From Xestospongia bergquistia (Eukaryota; Porifera; Demospongiae; Haplosclerida; Petrosiidae), in assembly GCA_963965975.1 (NCBI GenBank), contig OZ014411.1, positions 20,984,446 through 21,048,445 of the forward strand: DNA of 64,000 bases, read 5' to 3'. Below, piece by piece: positions 11,481-21,500 of this stretch. The notes under the pieces were generated by a model. That model had not been told where the DNA came from. It searched no databases and saw only the letters and a program-made list of their open reading frames with translations. A program made the translations under genes and the position numbers. Each line of letters starts with the position of its first letter. The stretch's first letter is position 1.

Positions 11481-11710
11481 AAAGAATAATAATTAGTACT
11501 AGTGTAGCATATCCCAACTATGACTGTATGACAACATTAAGCTAGTAGCATAAGGTTTGACTATTCATGTATTGATAACATAATATATTGAATAATTAGC
11601 ACTAGTGTAGTATGTCACTGTATGACAGCATAGTAGCATAAAGTATAATAATTAGCACTAGTATAGTATGTGGCTATATGACAACATAGTAGCTTAAAGT
11701 ATTGTGGTTG
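11481..11710. repeat. degenerate minisatellite
   Basis: Three or four degenerate copies of a roughly 65-100 bp unit lie in tandem, built around AATAATTAGCACTAGTGTAG, TATGACAACATAGTAGC and AAAGTA. The copies start near 11,487, 11,592 and 11,651. Confidence 0.6.
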
Positions 11711-11837
11711 ATCACTTGTGTTCTTTACATAGAAAAAAAGGTTTTATATTATTAATGTATTATAGTTTTTGGAAAATCATTTGTATGTGTAACATAAAGT
11801 ATATAAAGTTAAATTTTATTTTTTTCATTTCTTGTAG

Positions 11838-11886
11838 GTGTGACTTGTTTAGCTCCTTATTTGGAAGTACACAACAATATCAGTGA
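11838..11886 (+). other. possible short terminal exon
   Basis: A strong pyrimidine tract and acceptor (TTTTTTTCATTTCTTGTAG) end at 11,837. The frame that follows reads CDLFSSLFGSTQQYQ and stops at 11,884-11,886. No homology is recognised and no upstream partner exon was found. Confidence 0.15.
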
Positions 11887-12117
11887 CAATATTGTCTTCT
11901 CCAGTGACTAATTAAATAACAATTAATTATAATCATAGATGTACATAATAGGAATGGACTCTAATAATTTGATGTTATGATGTAACGTTATCAGTTCATT
12001 TACATGTGAATATAGTCTGATTGACACAGTACTATTAACTGTACAAGTTAGTATCATGTAAATTAGAGTGTCTGATTCACACAATAATGACTTACACAGA
12101 GTATCTAAACTTTTCAG

Positions 12118-12181
12118 CTACAAATCAATCAGACTTAGAATTACATGATGGAACAACCCAACTCAACCAACCTTTGGGCTA
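12118..12181 (+). CDS. exon-like segment of unknown gene
   Basis: It is bounded by ACTTTTCAG and by a consensus donor GTAAGT at 12,182. One frame is open across it (TNQSDLELHDGTTQLNQPLG) and ends in phase 2. The left-over TA plus the first T of the segment at 13,557 gives a Tyr codon, and the next segment then reads open to a stop, so the phases agree. The product is not recognised. The pair could also be chance in AT-rich DNA. Confidence 0.25.
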
Positions 12182-12456
12182 GTAAGTTGTTTGTTCATTG
12201 GATGTGTAAAGAAGATTTCGAAGGATATTTTGAAGAAAATGTATATAATATATAGTAGTTGAATTTAGTCTAGGAAGAAATTAATATTTATAACACGCTT
12301 AACTACTCCTCAGTTTACATTATACTGCTATTAACAAACTATTTTCATTAATGGGCAACATCAAGTTTTTGAACCAATGGGGTATAAGTGTGTTGTAGAT
12401 GTTCTGTAATGCTCTACACATATTCATGTTTGGAGATTTTATATTCTCTATTTTTG

Positions 12457-12835
12457 GGATATCTAATTGGGGCAATGGTGGAGGGGAGATTTGATTCATT
12501 TCATGCTGATTACCCAGAGGTAGAGATTGCTAAACTCATGTCACCATACTTGGAAGTTCTTTTCCAATAACAGCTGATAGGGCTAATGAGGTAAATAGTC
12601 AATGATATTATGTTAATTTGACAGTACAATTTATATCAAGTGGCATACTCTGCCTAAATCTTTTATATTGGAAAGCTTTGTATATACTTCCTTATTAGTT
12701 CAAGTCTTTTCCAGGATAGATGTCACTGTAAAAAGTAATATGTTTCATAATTATGGCAATACAAGTTACATATAGACATAATTCTGTTTTAAATACTAAT
12801 ATATTGTTACAAGTAATATTAGTTGTAACAACTGG
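12457..12835. repeat. local duplication, copy A
   Basis: This segment is repeated at 13,041-13,455 (offset about 584 bp) with few changes. Both copies contain an open stretch reading GAMVEGR then DSFHADYPEVEIAKL, which breaks soon after, at different points in the two copies. The function is unknown. Confidence 0.7.
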
Positions 12836-12880
12836 TAAATATCAATTCTATAGCAATTCTATACTAAAAATGTTACACAA

Positions 12881-13015
12881 AGTTCTGTGTGCATGCTCAG
12901 TGTAGCTGGCCAGAATAGAGTAGTGAACTCCAGTATACATTCATACATTTACACATCATTTATGTCATTAATGTTACTTATTGCAGATTATGAACTCACA
13001 GAACAGCTTCTCACA
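12881..13015. repeat. local duplication of acceptor-like segment, copy A
   Basis: It starts AGTTCTGTGTGCATGCTCAG and ends in TTATTGCAG followed by ATTATGAACTCACAGAACAG. It recurs at 13,685-13,835, offset about 804 bp. The two local repeats are interleaved, which implies at least two duplication events. Confidence 0.65.
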
Positions 13016-13040
13016 GTTACACTCTCAGTATATATTTTCA

Positions 13041-13455
13041 GGATATCTAACTGGGGCAATGGTGGAGGGGAGAGTTGATTCGTTTCATGCTGATTACCCA
13101 GAGGTAGAGATTGCTAAACTGAAGGAGTCTTGTCACCACCATACTTGGAAGTTCTTTTCCAATAACAGCTGATAAGGCTAATGAGGTAAATAGTCAATGA
13201 TATTATGTTATAATTTGACTGTACAATTTATATCAAGTGGCATACTCTGCCTAAATCTTTTATAATGGAAATCTTTGCATATACTTCTTATTAGTCCAAG
13301 TCTTTTCCAGGATAGATGTCACTGTAAAAAGTAATATGTTTCATAATTATGGCAATACAAGTTACATGTAGACATAATACTGTTTTAAATACTAATATAC
13401 TGATTATCAATTGTTACAAGTAATATTAGTTGTAACAACTGGTAAATATCAATTC
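13041..13455. repeat. local duplication, copy B
   Basis: Partner of 12,457-12,835. Here the segment follows TTTTCAG directly, so it could act as an exon, and its open frame joins an upstream ATG at 12,981. It ends at a TGA near 13,170. Confidence 0.65.
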
Positions 13456-13556
13456 TATAGCACATTTAGTATATTATCTTTACTTTCAAACAATTTACTA
13501 CATGCAAACTGTATAACCATATATTGTTAAATCAACCAATTACTTTCTTTTTATAG

Positions 13557-13653
13557 TGATGGTCATTGGCAACTAAATATGGCTACAGAGCAACAGTACA
13601 CAATAGGTACATGTTGGAACCGGTGGGCACATGTCTCAAGGAATAAACACTAA
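13557..13653 (+). CDS. exon-like segment ending in stop, unknown gene
   Basis: It follows CTTTCTTTTTATAG. The open frame from 13,558 reads DGHWQLNMATEQQYTIGTCW and continues to a TAA at 13,651-13,653. It joins in phase to the exon-like segment at 12,118-12,181. No domain is recognised. Confidence is low because there is no homology and the region is locally duplicated. Confidence 0.25.
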
Positions 13654-13684
13654 TCTGGTTCACATATACTAAGAATATTAACTA

Positions 13685-13835
13685 AAGTTCTGTGTACATG
13701 CTCAGTGTAGCTGGCCAGAATAGAGTAGTGAACTCCAGTATACATTGAATTTCATTTACACATCATGTATGTCAGTAATGTTACTTATTGCAGATTATGA
13801 ACTCACAGAACAGCTTCTCACAGTCACACTCTCAG
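13685..13835. repeat. local duplication of acceptor-like segment, copy B
   Basis: Partner of 12,881-13,015, including the TTATTGCAG acceptor-like site and the sequence after it. It differs by a short insertion (TGAATT) near 13,745. Confidence 0.65.
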
Positions 13836-14107
13836 TCAGTGGCCTAGGAAGAAGGTATTTGCTATATATGCTACATATTATATCGCATATTTCTTTCCTC
13901 AGACTAATGTAGGTCCTTGATGCTATGTTACTGGTAAACCAAGAGTGAGCTCGTCTCCATAAAAAGTCCACTTTAACTCTTCAGTTCAATGCTTCAACAA
14001 ACTATTAAAAAGAATGTTGTTATACCTTTGTCTATTCTATTCCTTCTTCACTTCACTACTTTCACTTCTCTGTCATAAGAAAAATGTGAATCCATCTCTG
14101 TCTATCA

Positions 14108-14335
14108 AACCATCTATCTATCATTTCTCTGTCTCTCTTTGTCTGTCTGTCTGTCTCTCTCTCTGGTTTTCTTTAATGTGTTGGACACTATAACGTCGAT
14201 CATTGTAGCAAGTACCAACATAATCACTAGATTCCTTTTTCTGTGGTTTCTTTATTTTTGTACACTATATAAGCTCCTTTTCTAATATATGTATGTATGT
14301 ATGTTTGTATGTATGTATGTTTGTATGTATGTATT
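14108..14335. repeat. microsatellite cluster
   Basis: CTCT/CTGT runs at 14,127-14,164 and a TATG/TTTG tetranucleotide run at about 14,288-14,333, separated by ordinary sequence. Confidence 0.8.
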
Positions 14336-14344
14336 ATATGTGTA

Positions 14345-14690
14345 TATAATAATTAGAGATAGTAATCATCAACTCAGATTTATACATTAACATCTATTCC
14401 TAATATTTAACGCTATAATACTATGACGTTTCATGAACTACAAGCTGTAATATGGATTCCTGTCTAGCACAGATCAATATATTTGAGACAACTTTTACTC
14501 ATGTGTCAATATTACTTTTATATATGTATAGTACTTCTGAGTTAATAGCGACGTGACAGTTTACTTTAACACCCAATATAAAACTAATTAATAGTTTAAT
14601 TGCATACTTCAGGGTATTGTTCAAAATGAATAACAAAAGAAAAGCAATTGTCTATTGTAGTGTTATTGTGTTACTTTACCAAACAATAAA
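14345..14690 (-). repeat. inverted copy of the ankyrin-gene intron 1 repeat, lacking the MITE
   Basis: The reverse complement of this stretch matches the sequence either side of the MITEs in intron 1 of the ankyrin gene (20,830-21,557 and 19,230-19,822). Shared blocks on the minus strand include AGATGTTAATGTATAAATCT and GTTAATGTATAAATCTGAG. The roughly 315-400-bp MITE present there is absent here, so this is an unfilled version of the site. Confidence 0.65.
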
Positions 14691-14739
14691 TTAGTATATA
14701 TGTCTATATTTCTGTGTATCTACCTACCTACCTAGAGAG

Positions 14740-14860
14740 AGAGAGATATATACATGTATGTATATATATATGTGTGTGTGTGTGTGTGCGTGTGTGTGTA
14801 TGTCTATGTATGTATGTATATACATATATTTATACACACACATATACATATATATATAAT
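14740..14860. repeat. GA/TA/TG microsatellite
   Basis: Runs of AGAGAGAG, TATATATA and TGTGTGTGTG with TATG and CACA interruptions. An open frame through it (from 14,714) is an artefact of the repeat. Confidence 0.85.
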
Positions 14861-16180
14861 ATAATAGGAGATATGTTCATTGTAGGAGATTATATAGAAA
14901 GTAAGAATAGGCTGTTGTCCTTTGAGGACTGTTTCAAAAAGTTCATCATCCTAGGACTGGCCCATTCCAAGTTAAGAAACAACTCTCAGAAAATGATTAC
15001 AAAATTAAAGATGTTCAGAGGACAGACAGTTTCCGCAAAATGGGAGAAAACAATTTTTAATACATTTTATCATATAAAAATCATGAAGACATTAATTATA
15101 TATGTACAATCAAACATGTATTGTCATGGCATGTAAGAAAGGAGAGAGAACTAGAGTACTAAAGATTTGAAAATAGTAACTGAGGATGTATGAGATGGCG
15201 GATACCAACTAGAGCAGGATAAGCAAAAATGTGTAATGTACACAGAAGCACAATACATAACTTTACAAGTGTAAAGGGTCAATGAAATATCCAGTAAAAG
15301 TAAATAACAGTATATATCCAGAAAAAAAAACGAATAACAACATTAATAGAGCAGGCAGTATAATTCCATGAAGGCATATTTACTATACACCCTAATGGGA
15401 TTTTGTGTGGATAGAGAATACTTTGATAAGTCATCTAACAGGTGGATCACCCAGGGATTATTCTATGGATGGCTTACTAAACATTTAATAAGAAGCATAC
15501 CTTTTGATGTCCTGTTCATCCTCTTGTAGATGGATGGTCACACATTACACATTGACCTAGATGTATTAAAATTCTGTAAGGTAAATAGTATTTTTTTATT
15601 GCCTTAACTTCATTGTTTCCATATAACACAGCCACTATATGTTGGTTTCTTCTCTAAAACAGGAGTGGAGAAACACTGTTCTTGAATGCAATTGTGAAAA
15701 ACGAGGTAGTTCTGTTGACAAATAACAGTAGACATTATCTTTACCTTTAAACAGTCACTTTTGCATGGGAAAATTAAAATACTGTACTGTCTTAATCTGA
15801 AACTACTTCCACTGTCCCATAACTGCCGAACAACATACATTATCATTAAGGTCTGGCATCAAAAATAATCGAAGAAATTAAGCTGAGCATTGTATCAATG
15901 GTGTAGAGCAGGAACAGAAGTTATGGAGGTTTGCAATAAGCATATTTGCAACGTCTAGAGTAAACTATTGATGTTCAAACACCACTTATATTTGGACGTC
16001 TTCCCAATTTATTAGAAAATAGAAGCAGTGAAACTGCTACATATAAATGCTGGTCATAGATTAGTAAAACACTAGATGTGACTAGCCATTAGCGACAGTA
16101 ATTAACCACTCGTAAAACACCGTAAAGTACACATGTGCTATGTGACAACGTATGGTCATGGAAGCTGCTGGGAGTAAATA
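14861..16180. other. non-coding stretch
   Basis: An open stretch to 15,136 runs out of the microsatellite and has no recognised motif. Nothing else here is supported. Confidence 0.4.
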
Positions 16181-17515
16181 ATGTCCTTTTTGCACCTCTG
16201 CTTGCAAATTCCAGTCTTCTCTTAATAAACATATGAGTAAAAAACATCCTGATGAGTCCAAAGAAAGCAAGAGAGATGAATTTCATGTCACATTTGTTTC
16301 ATGAAGTAAGTTGCAGTCATTCAATTCAGCTGGCACTGTATAACCCTGAGAGTCGTATCAGTCCTGACTTTTCTTTTAATTTATTATTTTGTGCCTCAAA
16401 TGCTTCATCCTATTTTTCTTATTTGTTTTTAATACCTTGAATAATTTGATTGACCACTTGGAAAAATCTCATGGGAGGAAATTTCTACTACTAATTAGCA
16501 TACTTTCACAAGCATCAAGAAGATTGGAAAAAGGAAGTGAAGTCATCAAAATGTCTCTATGTTTAGGATAGTGGATGTCGAGTGCAAGGATTGAATCGCT
16601 AAGCTACAGATGGCTGTGTCTTTGGATAGAATTTTAGATGATGTTCGTGACAATTGAAGTGACTGAAAGAGAGCATTTGATGTCCCGTTAAGACATCCAT
16701 AATATTCAATACCAGTGATTTACAAAGTATTGAAAAGCATCACAATGATCACATGAGTGTGTCAGCTAGGGTTGCTGAAATGCAGGATATGGCAGGCAAT
16801 CTTAATTTTCAAAAATCAAGGTGAAGAGCAGAATGATGAATGTGACAATATTGGAAGGGATGACTTTTTACTTGATTTTCAAACAGACTACCAATGTGAA
16901 CTTGACAACAATGGAGAAGTGCCTGATAATGAAACAGATTTTGATAATAATGGAGTTTGCAACAGAATGGACTTAACATATTACAGTGAATTGCTGTGGT
17001 CCAATAGTAAAGCAATGTCATTTGTATCATCAAAACAGTTGTTTGAAGAAAAATTCTCTGAGTTGCAATTGCTTGTGAGTCATTGTAGCAGTTGTGAGAT
17101 CATTAACACAGTATGCTCTCACCTTACATCAGCAATCACTGTAGTAATGGCAGCCAGTACTATGGAAGCTCCAGTGGCCTCATCAATAGTTGTTAGGAAG
17201 CTATCAGCACCAAATTCTAACAGTGAAAAGTAGTTTTGATTTCATAGTACAAGAAAGAAGAGGTGTAAGGGATCTTGATGGGCAAAACCCACTATAGAAG
17301 AACAAGATATTGCAAGAGAAAAATGGAGAACACTCTGGTTGAAGTTTGTGGAGTTTGTATGAAACAATATGATAAATGTGATAGTGTTGAAGTTGAGTGG
17401 ATTGAATGTGACAATGTAAATTGTGGATATATGCATGCATCATGCATTGATGCAGACTCTTATGATGATGACAATAGTTATGATTATTTGTGCTGGAACT
17501 GCTTGGATTGAAGTA
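16181..17515 (+). pseudogene. C2H2/PHD transposase relic, internally deleted
   Basis: The plus strand shows a C2H2 finger at 16,182-16,250 (CPFCTSACKFQSSLNKHMSK, then KH), a second degenerate finger at about 16,393-16,475 (CLKC then HLEKSH), QEDWKKEVKSSKC (about 16,515), EREHLMSR and DIHNI (about 16,670-16,705), and SIEKHHNDHMSVSARVAEMQ (16,727-16,787). The sequence then passes directly into a C-terminal-type region (16,820-17,230, with ELQLLVSHCSSCEIINTV). It ends in a PHD finger at 17,345-17,510 (CGVC, WIECDNVNCGYMHASC, CWNC). The catalytic core expected between the HND block and the C-terminal region is absent, and frames shift several times. It is the same family as 4285-5422. Assignment to Mutator-like elements is tentative. 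Confidence 0.65.
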
Positions 17516-18019
17516 AACGCTGAATTGTTCTATTCTTAAAAAAATTTTGTAAAATCAGTTCAGTAATCATTTCTGCATCAATGATAAATTATAGTCTTCT
17601 CACTACAGATCCAAACATCACTTTTCCAGTGAGGCAATCATGTAAAGTACTTTTTGGTATATTGTATTTTCTGGCTGTTCATCAGACAGATATACCACCC
17701 AATACTGCTTCATATGTTTTAAGTAATTTATGCTTTTTTAAAGCTTATACTGTGAGGGGGGCTCAGATGTGAGTGATAGGAAAGGCCTATGGTTACTGCA
17801 TGATCGAAAGGTTCTGTCAGCTAAAAGCAGATGTCAACTGCATTGGAAATATATTTTATTAATCATCTTAACCTGCGTTTAACAAGTTGTCACTTCACTT
17901 ATCACATTGTGAAATCTGCCCATCTTACATCATTATGCTTTTAAATAACCACAGTGTTTACAGTATCTTCAGACAGCAATTAAATGGCATTTTTTGTTCT
18001 TTTTCTATGATCCACGTTT
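17516..18019. other. non-coding stretch
   Basis: A short open frame (17,581-17,772) shows no motif. No gene is supported. Confidence 0.4.
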
Positions 18020-18340
18020 TCACTTAGCATGTGCCAACTCGTGTTTAAATACGGACGAATTTATACGTCCCACGCCTCCTAAGACTGCGAAAGTCGCTAA
18101 TAAATTCAAACGTTCTGTAAGAGAATCTATAGAGGTTTAGTAGGACATTTGTTTACTATTAGTTGCCAACAGTTTTGTTCCACCTTCAATGAAAGAACCA
18201 AGTGTACGACAATAGAATATTTTATCCGAACTTATTATAGACAGGTCTGAAATTCTTCGTTTTCTGATCGTTGTGGCTAAGAGTGAAGTTGAAGACAGTG
18301 GCTTTCCACATCTAGTGTTTAACTTACCTATGACCTTCAT
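18020..18340 (-). CDS. candidate two-exon small gene, divergent from the ankyrin gene
   Basis: On the minus strand ATGAAGGTCATAG (18,340-18,328) is followed by a consensus donor GTAAGT. A TTACAG acceptor ends at 18,115. Joining them gives an open frame of 35 codons (MKVIERLNLLATFAVLGGVG, then RINSSVFKHELAHAK) with a stop at 18,022-18,020. The hydrophobic LLATFAVLGGVG core resembles the N-terminal membrane segment of prohibitin-type proteins, but the rest of such a protein is not seen here. It may be a 5' fragment, a small peptide gene, or chance. The ATG lies only 80 bp from the ankyrin gene's start codon, leaving little room for two promoters. Confidence 0.3.
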
Positions 18341-18420
18341 TTATATATGTACCAGTTTCACTGCTAAATAGGGAAGCCCGAACACACGTATTGTCTGAAC
18401 GTCAATAATTTACTCTAAGC
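18341..18420. promoter_or_regulatory. possible shared promoter/5' leader region
   Basis: This is the interval between the minus-strand ATG at 18,340 and the plus-strand ATG at 18,421. It includes a TATATAT at 18,341-18,350. An in-frame TAA lies shortly before 18,421. Transcription starts cannot be placed from sequence alone, and any promoter must overlap one of the leaders. Confidence 0.3.
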
Positions 18421-18516
18421 ATGACGGTACTGTCCGGTACCGCCCACGGTTCTCTAGTGTATGAGATCACACAGACTAAAGTGACGATTGCTTTAACACC
18501 AGAAATCATGGAATTG
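18421..18516 (+). CDS. ankyrin gene exon 1 (N-terminus)
   Basis: Thirty-two codons beginning MTVLSGTAHGSLVYEITQTK and ending in MEL, followed by donor GTAAGT. It has no recognisable domain. The 96-nt length and phase 0 match the other exons. The frame is open from an in-frame TAA shortly upstream. Translation could instead begin at the ATG at 18,508, which would leave only three codons in this exon. Confidence 0.75.
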
Positions 18517-21500
18517 GTAAGTACATCATTGCTATATATTACTGTGTCAAAGTGTAGATAGTCATTCTATGGACATTAGTGTGATCCCTATCATATTACT
18601 GTATGATTTTGTTTTCTAATCATATTAATAGTCGTTTTTAACTGTCTAGTCTAATTATTGTTCTAAATTAGAAGGGAGTATACTTCAGTCTCTCTAAGAG
18701 CTTTATTATACATGTATGTAACCTTGTTCTGTATAGCTAATGTACATTACAAGATTTCATTGTTTAATGTGTATAATAATTGTCCCAAGTGAGTTAAGTC
18801 TAAATATTTGTACTGTAGTCTATATATATAAATCATCAATGTAGTTAAACAAGCAAACTTGGGATTTATGAAATGTAATTCTTGCCATCTTTATTTCACC
18901 ATGATTGAAAACATAGGTGTTGTGCCTGATCCATGCCATGGTCAACCTCAAATAAGACATACATTGTGTATGTGTGTGTATATACCTATATCAATATCTA
19001 TTTCTATATCTATAATATATATCTATATTTATCTGTATTATCTATTAATATCTTATCTATTTATATCTATATCTATCTATTATCTATCTATCTATCTATT
19101 TATCTATCCATCTATCCATCCATCCATCCATCCATCCATCTAATCTATCTAATCTATCTATATCCACATCTATATCTATCATCTATATATATAGAGATAA
19201 ATAGATAGATAGATATACACACTATTTTACAATAGTCAAACTGTTCCTTATTATTCATTTTGAACAATAGCCTAAAATATGTAATTAAGCTATTAACTAT
19301 CATGTGTTAAAATAACTGTCTAACGATTATTAAGTATGCATGTATATAAAAGTAATATGGGTGACGGAAGCCTCAGATGGACACCTATTTCTAATTTCAA
19401 TCAAACCGTGTTATACGGAGTTAGAATATCCGTCCTCGGCTTGTCCTCGGCTACCGTATACCACAGACCTAACTAAAATGAGGAACATCTCGCTGACGCT
19501 TGATTCTAAGATACGGCTCGTGGTACTAGCACTCCGCATTTTATTAAATAGCAAGAAAACCTAGAAATAGAGTACGTGCCAAAAAATGGAAAAAGGAATA
19601 TGGAATTGAACCCATCACTGGGTTATTAATTGGAATTTTCCAACTACGCGAAGAAATAGAATCGTCTGTGGCTTCCGTATGACTATAAATGAGTAAAAAA
19701 GTTTTCTCAAATATACTGATCTATGTGCTAGACAGAAATTCACATCACAGCCTGTAGTTCATAAAACATCATGGTACTATAGGAATAGATGTTAATGTAT
19801 AAATCTGAGTTGATGAATACTGTCTCTGTTTATTGCAATTATTGTTTTCCAATATAAATTTCATATATAGCTATGTGTTTAAGTTTTGCTTAATTAACTG
19901 AACTACTATCTCTTTTTTTATCAAGTAAACAGTGCTAAAGAAATTATTACTTGTGACATTATAGAAAACACTAATTTTTGTCCCAATTATTGGAAGAACT
20001 ATATCACATTTGTGACCACTATATCCTGTTTTTAGTTTTGTTTTAGTTATTGTTGTTTTAAGACACTATTTACTATCCTTTTTATAGTTTGTAAAAATAT
20101 ACATGATAATCATATCCATACTACATAAGACATCAGCTAGTTATGGAACATTATTTAAGTGGAATATCTATAAAGTTATTGGCACAAGTTTTTTATTTGT
20201 TAATAAGATAATTTAATGATGTAAGTTAGCTTGCTTTTAGCCTTATATATGTCCATGAGTGAAACAAGCTTTTGCACATTGTTGTTGATGTTTCTCTTTA
20301 TATAATACACAAACCTTTCATTACTAAATAATTAGGTGTACTGTTCAATGATTTTCACAAATTTTTATACTGCAAAATAAAAAAAAACTAAGAAGTTGCT
20401 TGGAATATTTATTTTAAAGTCTCTTTACGTTAATGAATTAATGCAACATTTGTTTAGCTTTGAATTATTCATTTTAAATTTAAAAAAAGATTTTGTAGAT
20501 ACATAGGACAGCAATTGTCATGCAGACTACTTGAATTTGTACCTTACTGGCTACTAAATAAAAATATGAGATTATCTATGGATTTTGTGACAATGATGAG
20601 AGTATTGTTATAAAATTAGAGAGTATTGAAGAATTTAAAGGTCATAATGAATCCAGCAGTGGTATATTTCTGTAACTAGTATGCTTCTTGCTATTATTAA
20701 GAAGTCCCCAATTGAAATGCTGACATTTTTTATTGTTCAGACTGTTTCCATCCATCCATCCATCTATCTATCTATTTCTATATAGAGAGAGATAAATAGA
20801 TAGATAGATATACACACTATTACATTAATTATAGAGTAACACAATAGCACTACAATAGTCAAACTGCTTTTGCTTTGTTACTCATTTTGAGCAATAGCCT
20901 AAAACATGTAGTTAAATTATTAACTAGTTTTTTATTAAGTGTTAGAATAACTGTCTCAACTCTTCTATGTAATATGAGTGAAGCATATGATTGTACAGAA
21001 GTGGACATTCCAATTCCTATTTCTAATTTCAATCAAATGGTGTTATACGGAATTGAAATATCTGTCCTTGGCTTCCATAAATGACATTACAGATTGGAAT
21101 GTCCATCCTCAGTTACTGTATACCATAGACCTACAATATATATCCAAAATGAGGAACCCAACCCAACTGGAAATGTCTTGCTGAAGCTCAATTCTAAGAT
21201 ATTGCTCGTGGTACTAGCGCTCTGCGTTTTATTAAGTAGCAAGAAAAGCCTAGAAATGGAACACATGGGAAGAATGGAAAAGGGAATATGGAATTGAACC
21301 CATCAACAGGGTCATTAATTGGAATTTTCAAACCACGCGAAGGTGCACGGAAGAAATAGGAAATAGGAATTGGAATGTCTGTCTGTGGCTTCCGTATGAT
21401 CATAAATGAGTAAAAAAAGTTTTCTCAAATATACTGATCTATGTGCTAGACAGAAATTCACATCACAGCTTGTAGTTCATAAAACGTCATAGTACTAATA

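Noticed and set aside
14714-15136. 140-codon open frame
   Set aside because: The first third is microsatellite and the rest shows no motif or splice support.
16757-17233. 158-codon frame as a stand-alone host gene
   Set aside because: It continues from, and leads to, transposase-type blocks in shifted frames, so it is better read as part of the C2H2/PHD relic.
18859-19208. Two overlapping 91-94-codon open frames rich in Ile/Tyr/Ser
   Set aside because: They are translations of a TATC/CATC microsatellite.
19340-21403. Several 67-74-codon open frames on both strands
   Set aside because: They fall in the two MITE copies and differ between copies.
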